A stretch of 64,000 nucleotides of DNA from M3007 sp046329435 (lineage in GTDB: Bacteria; Bacteroidota; Bacteroidia; Chitinophagales; Saprospiraceae): positions 1-64,000 of the forward strand of contig JAXLUR010000012.1 of the NCBI GenBank assembly GCA_046329435.1, given 5' to 3'. Positions within the stretch are counted from its first letter, which is position 1; every line of letters begins with the position of its first letter. Of this stretch, positions 9,194-17,399 are shown piece after piece. A program made the position numbers and the translations under genes. The notes beneath the pieces were generated by a model. The model saw nothing but the letters and a program-made list of their open reading frames with translations. It searched no databases and was not told where the DNA came from.

Positions 9194-9201
9194 TAACTTT
9201 G
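9194..9201 (+). promoter_or_regulatory. Promoter -7 box for the WYL regulator gene
   Basis: TAACTTTG fits the TAnnTTTG consensus and lies 52 bp upstream of the ATG at 9254. It faces away from the cas promoter box 40 bp to its left, so both promoters share a 129-bp intergenic region. Confidence 0.5.
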
Positions 9202-9253
9202 CACCGCGGCCCGTGATGACAGCACCTCACCCATTCCCCACGGGCCCGAATCG

Positions 9254-10249
9254 ATGCCGAAGCACAAACACCCTTTCGCACGGCTCCAGCAACTAAACGA
9301 AATCTTCCAATCCCGCACCTCCGCCCGCGCCGTCGTCAAGGCAGAAGCCCTGGCCGACGAACTTGGCATCAGTTTGCGCCAGCTGCGCACCGACATGGAC
9401 GTGCTGAAAGACCGGGGCGCACCACTCGAATACGATGCCGTGCTGAAAGGCTGGCGTTACCGGCCCGGCAATTTTTTTACCATTATCGACAATATCCCGC
9501 TCACCGGCGAAGACCTGGCGGCCCTCCGCATCGCCGTGGAAACCCTGGCGAAAGTGAACCACCTCAAAGGGTATGAACAATTGCCCGCGGTATTCGCCAA
9601 AATTCACCGCGCCGCTAAAAAATGGATGGGAAACGCCCCCGCCGTGGGGAAAGCAGTGTATTTCGATCCCCTCCCCTGCTACGACGGCAGCAAACACCTG
9701 CCTTTTTTCCTGGAAGCCATTGAAGCAAGCCGCCGGACAACATTCCAGTATCGCGCCTATCATGCCCAGTCCGCCAAAACCGTCACCTTCGACCCCTGGT
9801 TTTTGCGGCACTACGACCGGCGATGGTATGTCGGCGGATTTTCCCACGACCCCGACGAGCAATTCGTCCGAGTCTTCCCGCTCGAACGTATCGAGGAAAA
9901 CCCGCATGCAGTGGGCTACTTCCACGACAAACCACCCGATTTCGACGCCGCTTCTTACTGGCAACATATCTACGGCATCACAGTGCCGCCCGGCGGACAA
10001 GTGGAGTCTATTGTGCTGGAGTTTTCAACCATTCAGGGAAAATACTTTCAAAGCAGTCCGTTTTTCGAACCTTTCAAGGTCATCTCCACCAGTGAACAAA
10101 CCCTTACCATTGGAATGGACCTGATTGTCAACATTGACCTGATTCGCAAACTGGCTTCATTTGGCGCCGATGTTCGAGTACTGCAACCCGCCAGCCTTGC
10201 AGAACGTATGCGTTGTTTTTTCCAGGAAGCATTGGCCCGACAAACCTGA
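9254..10249 (+). CDS. HTH-WYL domain transcriptional regulator
   Basis: A 331-residue protein with an N-terminal winged HTH (about 20-80; EALADELGISLRQLRTDMDVLKDRG) and a WYL domain near 165-215, where PWFLRHYDRRWYVGGFS carries the W-Y-x-G core. A WCX-type C-terminal extension follows (VESIVLEFS to the end). WYL proteins are ligand-responsive regulators, often bound by nucleic acids or nucleotides, and are frequent next to CRISPR and other defence loci. Divergent transcription from cas8b across 129 bp suggests it controls the cas operon and itself; this is inference. A general metabolic regulator is the alternative. Confidence 0.88.
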   Translation: MPKHKHPFARLQQLNEIFQSRTSARAVVKAEALADELGISLRQLRTDMDVLKDRGAPLEYDAVLKGWRYRPGNFFTIIDNIPLTGEDLAALRIAVETLAKVNHLKGYEQLPAVFAKIHRAAKKWMGNAPAVGKAVYFDPLPCYDGSKHLPFFLEAIEASRRTTFQYRAYHAQSAKTVTFDPWFLRHYDRRWYVGGFSHDPDEQFVRVFPLERIEENPHAVGYFHDKPPDFDAASYWQHIYGITVPPGGQVESIVLEFSTIQGKYFQSSPFFEPFKVISTSEQTLTIGMDLIVNIDLIRKLASFGADVRVLQPASLAERMRCFFQEALARQT

Positions 10250-10359
10250 CCGCGCCTGTTTTGCAACTTTCGCCTCCTGCCCGTTTATAGTCAGCACACG
10301 CGCAGATCCAGACATCCATCAATTGACAAGTAAAACCATCCGCTCCCGAGCGAACCAAG

Positions 10360-11122
10360 GGCTCACCAGATTTAAATTGCTCCGTTCCAGACAATAAATG
10401 GCGCGTTCCAGACCTGAAATGGCGCATCGCACACCCGGCAATGCACATTCCAGGCCTAAAGCCACGCACTCCAGACCTGAAATGGCGCATCGCACACCCG
10501 ACAATGTGCGTTCCAGACCAAAAGTCACGCTCTCCAGACCTGGAATAGCGCATCGCACACCCGACAATGCGCATTCCAGACCTGAAGTCACGCTCTCCAG
10601 ACCTGAAACGGAGCGTTCCGAACCCGAAAAAATGCGTTCCAGACCTGAAATGGTGCATCCAACACCCGACAATGCGCGTTCCAGACCTAAAGCCACGCAC
10701 TCCAGACCTGAAAATGCCCGGACCTCGCACAACCATATGCATTTGAAACCTGGAACAGCGCACTTCAGATCTGGAACGGCGCACCAAAGATCTGAAACGG
10801 ACGATTCAGGATGGCAGGGGCAGCGCAACAGACCAGAAACGGAGCGTTCCAGATCGAAGGTCGCGGTTGGGAATACGTGGGTTGGGGTACTTTAGATCTG
10901 AAATGCCCCGACTTCGATCAGGAACGGCCCACTTCAGGTGTGAGACGGGGAATTTCAGGTCAGGAACGGAAAAATCCGGTCGGCAGGGCTCCTTCATTTG
11001 GTGTGGATTGGACAAGTCCAGGTGTCAAATGGCGCATTTTTAGTCTGGAACGGGGTGTTTCAGGTTTGTATGGACGTGTTTTTGATCTGGATCAAGATGT
11101 TCCAGGTCTGGAATGGCGCCCC
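10360..11122 (+). repeat. Array of about 36 degenerate 21-bp palindrome-containing units
   Basis: Units follow each other with an unbroken 21-bp period. The common form is GCGTTCCAGACCTGAAATGG (with one further base). The core approaches the perfect palindrome TTCCAG-RY-CTGGAA followed by a 7-bp GC-rich linker. In the left half an alternating unit reads CATCGCACACCCGACAATG. The right half has drifted toward TTCAGGTCTGGAACGG. Because 21 is divisible by three, all six frames show heptad-like pseudo-proteins; none has a convincing start or family. This array fills the gap between the WYL gene and the CHU_C gene, and no gene is seen in it. Confidence 0.9.
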
Positions 11123-11306
11123 TTACAAAAATCAGGGCCGCCCGACCCGAAGATCAGAACAGGGAGAACCTCCCTGCCATCGGGTTTTTCCTGGCAGGTT
11201 CCTACACCGTCGGAAAGCAAGGATAAGATAGCAAGATACCGGCCAGCCAGCTGGCAAAACCCCGTTTGCCCCTACCTTTATCCCTCAAAAAACGCACACC
11301 CGACAC

Positions 11307-13103
11307 ATGCCTTCCTGTTCGCCCTTTTTGCCCGCTTTTTTGCTTCTCGCCCTCGCCACCGCTGTCCGGGCGCAGCCCGCTCCCTGTCTCACGACGGGAC
11401 CCAACCTCATCGTCAACGGCGACTTTGAGCAGGGATATTTCGCTTTCACCTCCGATTTCGGGCGCGGACTCAACAACGCCACCCTGGGCAACTGCGATAC
11501 CCAGGGCTGGATTCTGGTCGCGCAGGTCGATCCGCACGCCAACGGCCCGGGTTGCAAAATTTATCCCTTTTACCTGTCGGGACAATACGGCAGCCCGAAC
11601 ACCCCCACCAGCGCCGATCCGAACGACGTCAGCAACACCTCGGTCATCAGTAACCTCGACTGCGAATTTCCCCTGCCCGACCATACCACGGGCAACGGCT
11701 TTTTCCTGACCATCGACCCCGACGCCATACCGGGCCGGGCCTATTGGAAACAAACTATCGAGGTATGCCCGCAAACCAACTATGTATTCTCGGTGTGGGT
11801 GCGCAACGTATCGCCGGGCTGCGGGCTGCCGGCGCCCTTCTTCCACTTCGAAGTGGGCGGCGTGCCGATCAATCCGCCCACCAGCTACCCCGACTGCGAA
11901 TGGGTCAATACTTCGGCACACTGGCAATCGGGCAACCTGAGCGGTCCGGTGCAGATCCAGCTCGTCAACGACCAGCCGGGCTGCATCGCCAACGATGTAG
12001 CCATCGACGACGTATTTTTCGGCATCTGTAACGGGGCCATCCTCAACAGTACGCCAGTGTTCGAGTTTTGCGGCGACAGTCTGGGCGCCGACGCGGTCTT
12101 GTCGGGCAGTTCGTACGGCTTTGTGAATCCGCAATTCCAGTGGCAACGTCTCGACGCGCAGGCTGGCGCCTGGACCAACATTGCCGGCGCAACCGACAGT
12201 ATGCTGGTGTTCCTCAACGCCACGGCCGCCGACGCAGGTACCTATCGCTTTATTTCCTGGCCGGGCGGCATCCCGCTGGCCGACGCCTGCTCCTTCGCCA
12301 TCAGTCCGTACAGCCGCATCATCGCGCACCCGGAGTACGACCAGGCGCTGGAAATCAACATCATCTGCGAAGGCGATTCCTACGCTGGCTACTCGGCCAC
12401 CGGCCAGTACCTCGATACCTTCCAGAGCATCTACGGCTGCGACAGCATCCGCCTGCTCACGCTCCACGTGCGGCCGCACTATTACAACACAACCCGGCTC
12501 ACCCTGTGCCCGGGCGCGCAGTACAATTTCAATGGCACGATCCTGTCTGAATCGGGTATTTACCTCGACTCGCTGAGCACCGTGTTCGGCTGCGACAGCC
12601 TGTTCCGCCTCGAACTGGAGATTCCGCCGGCAGCTTTCCTCGGACCCGACACGACCCTTTGCACTGCCGATTCGTACCGACTGACAGGCCCCTCTCCGCA
12701 AACGCGCTGGTCGGACGGCAGCACGGGCCCTGAATTGTTGGTCACGGAAAGCGGCGTTTACACCGCGAGTTTTACGGATACGAGCGGCTGCACGGTGCGC
12801 GACACGATCGGGGTGCAATTCCGGCCGAAAGTGTATGTACCCAACGCATTCAGTCCTAACGACGACGGAACGAACGACGCCTTTTTGCCTAGCCTCTCCG
12901 CTATCGATCTGGCCGGCTACCGCATGCAAATTTTCGACCGCTGGGGCGATGCCCTGTTTTCGTCCGAAGACCCCGGCCACGGCTGGGACGGCACGAGCCG
13001 GAGCCGGGAATGTGTGCCCGCTGTGTATATTTATCTGATCGAGGCGATCACGGCAACCTGCGGAAAGACGGTGTGGAAAGGTGATGTCTTGCTCGTGCGG
13101 TAG
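11307..13103 (+). CDS. Secreted protein with CBM-like, Ig-like and CHU_C (gliding/T9SS-type) C-terminal domain
   Basis: A 598-residue exported protein. A signal peptide (about 1-23, ending AVRAQ) is followed by a jelly-roll-like module starting NLIVNGDFEQG (about 32-240), as in carbohydrate-binding surface proteins. An Ig-like module comes next (about 255-325; FQWQR...AGTYRF), then two related segments with CDSIRLL and CDSLFRL. The last 90 residues, beginning VYVPNAFSPNDDGTNDAF and including IFDRWGD and GWDG, are the gliding-motility-associated C-terminal domain used for type IX secretion or surface anchoring. Target glycan unknown. The stop is followed almost at once by the REP-like array. 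Confidence 0.9.
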   Translation: MPSCSPFLPAFLLLALATAVRAQPAPCLTTGPNLIVNGDFEQGYFAFTSDFGRGLNNATLGNCDTQGWILVAQVDPHANGPGCKIYPFYLSGQYGSPNTPTSADPNDVSNTSVISNLDCEFPLPDHTTGNGFFLTIDPDAIPGRAYWKQTIEVCPQTNYVFSVWVRNVSPGCGLPAPFFHFEVGGVPINPPTSYPDCEWVNTSAHWQSGNLSGPVQIQLVNDQPGCIANDVAIDDVFFGICNGAILNSTPVFEFCGDSLGADAVLSGSSYGFVNPQFQWQRLDAQAGAWTNIAGATDSMLVFLNATAADAGTYRFISWPGGIPLADACSFAISPYSRIIAHPEYDQALEINIICEGDSYAGYSATGQYLDTFQSIYGCDSIRLLTLHVRPHYYNTTRLTLCPGAQYNFNGTILSESGIYLDSLSTVFGCDSLFRLELEIPPAAFLGPDTTLCTADSYRLTGPSPQTRWSDGSTGPELLVTESGVYTASFTDTSGCTVRDTIGVQFRPKVYVPNAFSPNDDGTNDAFLPSLSAIDLAGYRMQIFDRWGDALFSSEDPGHGWDGTSRSRECVPAVYIYLIEAITATCGKTVWKGDVLLVR

Positions 13104-13114
13104 CTCCTGTGCCG

Positions 13115-13364
13115 TCGAAAACGCAACGTCAAGCAACACCCCGCACGCCCCCGTCCCGTCAGGGACGCAACGTCGGTAGAAAACGTCAAGCAACACCCCA
13201 CAAGCCCCCGTCCCGTCAGGGACGCAACATCGGTAGAAAACGTCAAGCAACACACCGCAGGCCCCCGTCCCGTCAGGGACGCAACGTCGGTAGAAAACGT
13301 CAAGTAACACACCACAAGCCCCCGTCCCGTCAGGGACGCAACGTCGGTAGCAAACGTCGAACAA
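13115..13364 (+). repeat. REP-like array upstream of the transposase (four hairpins, 57-bp period)
   Basis: The hairpin core GTCCCGTCAGGGAC occurs at 13153, 13210, 13267 and 13324, exactly 57 bp apart. Each core is flanked by the conserved GCAACGTCGGTAGAAAACGTC on its right and CAAGCAACACnCC to its left. The stem CGTCCC/GGGACG with a GTCA loop is of the type recognised by REP-associated transposases. The same core in the opposite orientation lies on the far side of the transposase gene. Confidence 0.9.
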
Positions 13365-13432
13365 CACAAACAGCAGATTATAACCAACCACAATCATTTT
13401 TTAACCAATCCTGCCGGACAAACCTTTTTGTT

Positions 13433-13894
13433 ATGGCAAATACATATACACAAATCCACATTCAAGCCGTTTTCGGGGTCAAATACCGTACGGCACTCAT
13501 CACCCCCAACTGGCAACATGAACTGTACAAATACATAACCGGTATTATTCAACAATATAACCATAAATTATTGGCTATCAACGGGATGCCCGACCATGTT
13601 CATATTTTTTTCGGCATGCGGCCCACACAAGCACTTTCCAAATTGATACAACAAGTCAAAGAAGACAGTACCAAATGGATCAACGAGCAGGGTTTTGTAA
13701 GGGATAAATTTCAGTGGCAAGAAGGATTCGGCGCGTTTTCGTATAGCCGCTCGCAGATTTCATCTGTGTGTAAATACGTTGAAAACCAGAAAGAACATCA
13801 TCAAAAAAAGAGCTTTTTGGATGAATATGTGGAAATGTTGAAAGCGTTTGAAATCGAATATGACGAACGATTTATTTTCAAAAACCCTGTGTAA
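13433..13894 (+). CDS. IS200-like Y1 transposase, REP-associated (RAYT-type)
   Basis: A 153-residue HUH-family Y1 transposase. The HUH motif is seen as DHVHIFF (near 60) and the catalytic tyrosine lies in KYVENQKEHH (near 120), preceded by GAFSYSRSQI, which is typical of Bacteroidota IS200-like proteins. The frame is open upstream into the repeats, but the ATG at 13433 gives the normal MANTYTQIHIQAVF start. No tnpB neighbours it. Arrays of the same hairpin in opposite orientations bracket it, so it is best read as a RAYT that processes or spreads these REPs. It is AT-richer than its surroundings. Confidence 0.88.
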   Translation: MANTYTQIHIQAVFGVKYRTALITPNWQHELYKYITGIIQQYNHKLLAINGMPDHVHIFFGMRPTQALSKLIQQVKEDSTKWINEQGFVRDKFQWQEGFGAFSYSRSQISSVCKYVENQKEHHQKKSFLDEYVEMLKAFEIEYDERFIFKNPV

Positions 13895-13906
13895 TTCACC
13901 ATTGCG

Positions 13907-14066
13907 CTTGCTACCGACGTTGCGTCCCTGACGGGACGGGGGCGTGCGGGGCGTTGTTCGACGTTGCGTTTTCTACCGACGTTGCGTCCCTGACGGGACG
14001 GCGCGTGCGGGGCGTTGTTCGACGTTGCGTTTTTTACCGACGTTGCATCCCTGACGGGACGGGGGC
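13907..14066 (-). repeat. REP-like array downstream of the transposase, inverted orientation (three hairpins)
   Basis: The reverse-complement core GTCCCTGACGGGAC lies at 13924 and 13986, and a variant (ATCCCTGACGGGAC) at 14047; spacings are 62 and 61 bp. Each is preceded by CTACCGACGTTGC, the complement of the flank in the upstream array. The 150 bp from here to the next gene hold no further feature I recognise. Confidence 0.88.
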
Positions 14067-14218
14067 CTGTTCTGCCGTCGTGGCCCCCTGGCGAGGTGGG
14101 AACGGAGGATACTCCGCAGAAATCAAGCGATATTGCGCCGATTAGCAGGGTAGTCTTATGCCCATCAGAACACCAAAAACCTTTTAACTAATTGATTTTA
14201 AACCCATTATCATCATTT

Positions 14219-15310
14219 ATGAAAATCATCGTTTCTCTATTTTTCCTTTCCTTGTTCACTTTCATCGCCTGCCGGCAGGAGCCCGATGCCTGGACGAAGT
14301 TTACGCAATGCGGCAGTACGAACTGTGTTGGCGAGGCCATCGCGGTGAAAGACGCTTTTTTACAAAACCCCAAAGACCTGCTGAGCAAATTCAACGCTAC
14401 CTATCAAAAAGGCGAAGACCATGTCGTCGGCTGGTTGTTCCTGCTGCGCGACAGCGTGCTGTTGCAGGAAAAATACGGCAGCACCGAAACCAGAATAGCC
14501 ATGCAACAGGCAATCGTGGCGGCAGCCAAACCGTTTGAAAACGATCCGCAATTGGGCGAAATGGCCCAATCGGTGTTGCAGGAAATCGGCGCCGCGGCCA
14601 TTGCTGCCGGTGAAGAGGATGTGGAGGAAGAGGAGGCGTCAGCCGACGAATTCCTGGCCATCACGGGTACCTACGCCTTCGAATTGCCCAACAACGCCGG
14701 CGCTGGTGATGTTAAAATCAGTGTGACCGGGGCCGAGTCCATCCGTTTTGCGCTTTCCGTAGTGGCCGGCCCGCCGGCACACAATCAGGGCGAAATGGAG
14801 GGCGTGGCCAAACTGACGGGCGTCAATACCTACGAATACCAGACCAGCGAATACCTCGGCACTTGCCGCCTGCAATTCGTTTTCGGGAAGGAATCCCTGC
14901 AGATCAAAACCCTGGAAGGCGACGATGCGGCCTGCGGGTTCGGCCATAATGTGCGCGCCGACGGCGACTATGCCCAACAATCGCACAGCGACCCCTTCCT
15001 GAGTGGCGCCGACGCCCGTATGGCGAATGCCATCGAGGGAGAATGGGTCTCGACCATCGATCCGAAGTCCAGCCTGAACATCGCGAACGGAATGTACACG
15101 GAGTCGTACGACGGCAAAGTCGCCGAGCGACTGCCCTTCCAGTTTTTCCCCAAATGCCCCGCCGATTGCAACCCCGTGGCCCCGACGCCCTGCCTTTCGC
15201 TGATCGGACAGGATATGGTCTGCTACGCCATCGTCAAAGCCGACAAACAAAACCTCGAACTGTCGATGATCGGCGGGCGCGGCAATACGCTCAGCTTTAA
15301 AAAACGCTGA
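14219..15310 (+). CDS. Predicted lipoprotein of unknown function
   Basis: A 363-residue protein. The start at 14219 gives MKIIVSLFFLSLFTFIAC, a lipoprotein signal with a lipobox-like F-I-A-C, so C18 would be lipidated. A helical part (about 30-130) ends in the acidic patch EEDVEEEEASADE. The C-terminal half is probably beta-rich, with several cysteines (CGFGHN, CPADC, CLSL). A nine-residue longer start exists upstream but would bury the signal. No family recognised. Confidence 0.75.
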   Translation: MKIIVSLFFLSLFTFIACRQEPDAWTKFTQCGSTNCVGEAIAVKDAFLQNPKDLLSKFNATYQKGEDHVVGWLFLLRDSVLLQEKYGSTETRIAMQQAIVAAAKPFENDPQLGEMAQSVLQEIGAAAIAAGEEDVEEEEASADEFLAITGTYAFELPNNAGAGDVKISVTGAESIRFALSVVAGPPAHNQGEMEGVAKLTGVNTYEYQTSEYLGTCRLQFVFGKESLQIKTLEGDDAACGFGHNVRADGDYAQQSHSDPFLSGADARMANAIEGEWVSTIDPKSSLNIANGMYTESYDGKVAERLPFQFFPKCPADCNPVAPTPCLSLIGQDMVCYAIVKADKQNLELSMIGGRGNTLSFKKR

Positions 15311-15317
15311 ACCTTTT

Positions 15318-15761
15318 ATGCGCATGGTTTTCAGAGTCGCTACTCCTGACGATATTCCCCAAATCCAGCTGGTCCGCAATGCCGTCCGCGAAAACCGCCT
15401 CTCGGACCCCGGCCTGGTGACCGATGCCGATTGCGCCGACTTCCTCACCCGTCGCGGCCGGGGCTGGGTATGCATCAGGGATGGCAGGGTGGCGGGGTTT
15501 GCCATCGTCGATCTGCTGGAACACAATGTCTGGGCTTTGTTCGTGCACCCCGACCACGAGGCCATTGGCATCGGCAAACAATTGCACCGATTGATGCTCG
15601 ACTGGTATTTTGCCCAAACCGATACGCCGCTCTGGCTGGGTACCGCGCCCGGCACCCGGGCCGAGGAGTTTTATACGCGACAAGGCTGGCAACGCGCAGG
15701 GCTGGTCAATAAAGGCGAGGTAAAATTTGAAATGCGCCGCGAAAACCGGCCCCTCCCATAA
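15318..15761 (+). CDS. GNAT family N-acetyltransferase
   Basis: A 147-residue GCN5-related acetyltransferase. It opens with FRVATPDDIPQIQLVRNAV (motif C region). Motif A is VWALFVHPDHEAIGIGKQLHRLMLDW, a variant of the acetyl-CoA pyrophosphate loop Q/R-x-x-G-x-G/A, and FYTRQGWQRAG forms motif B. Substrate unknown. It begins 7 bp after the lipoprotein gene, so the two may be co-transcribed. A MITE-like element starts immediately after its stop codon. Confidence 0.88.
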   Translation: MRMVFRVATPDDIPQIQLVRNAVRENRLSDPGLVTDADCADFLTRRGRGWVCIRDGRVAGFAIVDLLEHNVWALFVHPDHEAIGIGKQLHRLMLDWYFAQTDTPLWLGTAPGTRAEEFYTRQGWQRAGLVNKGEVKFEMRRENRPLP

Positions 15762-15913
15762 GGGCATGTTTGGGATTTTCTGCCGGCGGCAAAAACGAGG
15801 GCTTTTTGCGTCAGTTTTCGCGTTTTTGAAGGAGCATAGCCGGGGCTACGTGACTGAAAAAAGGTGAAAAAGGGGGAAAAAGAACTGTTTTTGACCTGGT
15901 GAGAAAATCCTAA

Positions 15914-16781
15914 GAGCATGTTGAGGAATTTAATTTGGCCAGTTTTCCAGGCGATTAAGGATTACCGAACAATTGGCTAAAAGTATCCAGGATTCCGAAC
16001 TTTCTACGGTTTTCTCTCGATCCTTGTCCAGTCGGCGAAAGAAATTGAACCATGCGAAGGTACGTTCGACCACCCAACGCCATCGGATGGGGACAAATCC
16101 CTGGACTGTTTCCGGACGAGAGGCATGTTCCACCACGGCCTCGGTATGCTGCTCGACCCACCTGAGAAATCGACCTTGGTAGGCGCCGTCGACCAAGACC
16201 TTGCGCAAGCGGGTCCAGCGCCTTCGGCAGCGTTCCAGGACCGTGCAGCCTTCAACGGCATCAGAAGAATTGGCTGCTCGAACAACTACGCCGATAACCA
16301 AACCCAGGGTATCTACCACCACATGCCGTTTTCGGCCGTTGACCTTTTTGAAAGGGTCCAGACCCCGATGCTGGCTGACAAAGGGCACACTCTTAATACT
16401 TTGACTATCAACACAAACCAGACTCGGGTCCGCTTCTTTATCCGATAAATAGCGCTCCATCTGCCCTAAATACAGGTTCAGCATATCAATCGTTCCGTCC
16501 CGCGTCCAGCGCCGAAAGTAGTAATACACAATCGTCCATTTGGGGTATTCCTTTGGCAAATTCCGCCATTGGAGCCCCGTTCGGGCTACAAATAACATAG
16601 CATTGCTGATCGCTCGTAAATCATGTTTGCGCTTTCGTTTGCAATTCAACACAACCTTCATAACTTCCCATTGGGAATCAGTGAGCTCAGTAAATTGAGT
16701 GACCATAACCGAAGAATTAGACACTCAAAAGGTATGGACTGATTCCCATTTTTAGGCTCCTACGAAAAGCTCAACATGCTC
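15914..16781 (-). mobile_element. IS5-family (IS427-like) insertion sequence, apparently intact
   Basis: An 868-bp element with perfect 12-bp terminal inverted repeats GAGCATGTTGAG (15914-15925) and its complement (16770-16781). It is flanked by the direct repeat TAA (15911-15913 and 16782-16784), as expected for IS5-family targets. It contains one full-length transposase gene. The exact fit of ends, target duplication and ORF suggests a recent insertion. Confidence 0.88.
15930..16706 (-). CDS. IS5-family DDE transposase
   Basis: About 258 residues. It opens with QFTELTDSQWEVMK, the DUF4096-type N-terminal domain of IS5 transposases, including RTGLQWRNLPKEYPKW. The catalytic DDE core follows: the first Asp in VCVDSQSIKS, the second in VLVDGAYQG, and the Glu in WVVERTFAWFNFFRRL, the canonical Y(2)R(3)E(6)K-type region. 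Many IS427-group elements encode the enzyme in two frames, but here it is one continuous frame. ATG at 16706 was preferred; a GTG at 16724 would add six residues. Confidence 0.93.
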   Translation of the reverse strand: MVTQFTELTDSQWEVMKVVLNCKRKRKHDLRAISNAMLFVARTGLQWRNLPKEYPKWTIVYYYFRRWTRDGTIDMLNLYLGQMERYLSDKEADPSLVCVDSQSIKSVPFVSQHRGLDPFKKVNGRKRHVVVDTLGLVIGVVVRAANSSDAVEGCTVLERCRRRWTRLRKVLVDGAYQGRFLRWVEQHTEAVVEHASRPETVQGFVPIRWRWVVERTFAWFNFFRRLDKDREKTVESSESWILLANCSVILNRLENWPN

Positions 16782-16847
16782 TAAACATGCTTTAAACCAT
16801 TGTCAATCTGTTGAGCTTTTCCCGTCGAGGGAAAACGCAGCTGATCA

Positions 16848-16896
16848 AAAACAACAGGAGCCCTCCCGCACCCGGGAAGACTCCTGTATTGTTTTC
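16848..16896 (-). terminator. Hairpin terminator
   Basis: AACAACAGGAG pairs with CTCCTGTATTGTT around a GC-rich loop. The U-rich side on the minus strand lies downstream of the small secreted-protein gene ending at 16924. Confidence 0.6.
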
Positions 16897-16923
16897 ATAG
16901 ATGTGTTATTCGAAATGGCTGGG

Positions 16924-17256
16924 TCAGAGATTCGCGCGGAAAGCGCCGGCCGCCTCGGTTTTTACGAAGGGAATGGGCGCCTGGTTGCCGACCTGCAGGG
17001 TGTAGGTGCCCGAAGGCAGATCACTGACATCGAGCGACCAGTCGGCGGTTTTTGACGAAAAATCCTGTTGCAGAATGACATGATGCGCGGCGTCGATCAC
17101 CTGTACAGCCAGGTGCTTGACCGGCAATTCGTCGGCGATGAACAAAATGCGTTTTTGGGTAATCACGACGTCGATGTCAGTAGTAACCGGAGTATTATGG
17201 GCAAACGCTGCAAAAGAAAGCGTCAGGGTAAACAGAAAGGAGAAGATCGTTTTCAT
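16924..17256 (-). CDS. Small secreted beta-sandwich protein
   Basis: A 110-residue protein. MKTIFSFLFTLTLSFAAFA is a signal peptide; the rest resembles the short beta-sandwich of Por-type or DUF3244-like small exported proteins, with DVSDLPSGTYTLQVGN as the typical G-T-Y-x-L-x-V strand. It lacks a preceding large catalytic region, so it is a stand-alone module rather than a sorting tail. It is divergent from the S15 hydrolase gene. Function unknown. The start at 17256 was chosen for the signal peptide; the frame stays open to 17310. Confidence 0.7.
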   Translation of the reverse strand: MKTIFSFLFTLTLSFAAFAHNTPVTTDIDVVITQKRILFIADELPVKHLAVQVIDAAHHVILQQDFSSKTADWSLDVSDLPSGTYTLQVGNQAPIPFVKTEAAGAFRANL

Positions 17257-17399
17257 ATCGAAAGTGGATGATGTTTCTTTTTTGTTGGTCAATAGACAGG
17301 TCCCTAACAAGGGAGGTTGCAGGAAAGTGCCGGAAAACTGTGAATTGCGGTTTATTCCCGATTTTGGGCGGAAATTTCCCGACCAACAACATACCCGTC

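Larger units (their letters stand above)
15762..16792. mobile_element. MITE-like element interrupted by an IS5-family insertion
   Basis: The left end GGGCATGTTTGGGATTTTCT (15762-15781) matches the inverted right end read across the IS insertion. Joining 15901-15913 to 16785-16792 and reverse-complementing gives AAGCATGTTTAGGATTTTCT, so 17 of the inner 18 bases agree. Both ends are bordered by TAA (15759-15761 and 16793-16795), a candidate 3-bp target duplication. Without the IS the element would be about 160 bp and non-coding. Confidence 0.65.

Noticed and set aside
10128..10895. Overlapping ORFs on both strands (219, 169 and 165 residues) with heptad-like repeats such as SRPEMAH
   Set aside because: They are open in several frames at once because the DNA repeat is 21 bp. 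No common start, no family, and the repeat extends beyond each ORF.
10360..11122. 21-bp repeats as a CRISPR array belonging to the nearby cas operon
   Set aside because: Units are contiguous and degenerate, with no spacers, and differ from the ATTGAAAC-type repeat at the window's left edge.
13115..13364. 57-bp repeats as a CRISPR array
   Set aside because: The whole 57-bp unit is conserved, leaving no variable spacers, and the unit contains a hairpin tied to the adjacent Y1 transposase.
11202..13397. A 731-residue minus-strand ORF antisense to the CHU_C gene
   Set aside because: Shadow of a GC-rich gene; it runs into the 57-bp REP array, whose period also keeps frames open. The plus-strand protein has signal peptide and known domains.
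13109..13432. N-terminal extension of the IS200-like transposase through the repeats
   Set aside because: The 108 extra residues are translated REP repeats. The normal family start is at 13433.
17268..17399. N-terminal extension of the S15 hydrolase from 17268
   Set aside because: It would place 44 residues before a clear signal peptide and overlap the divergent small-protein promoter region.
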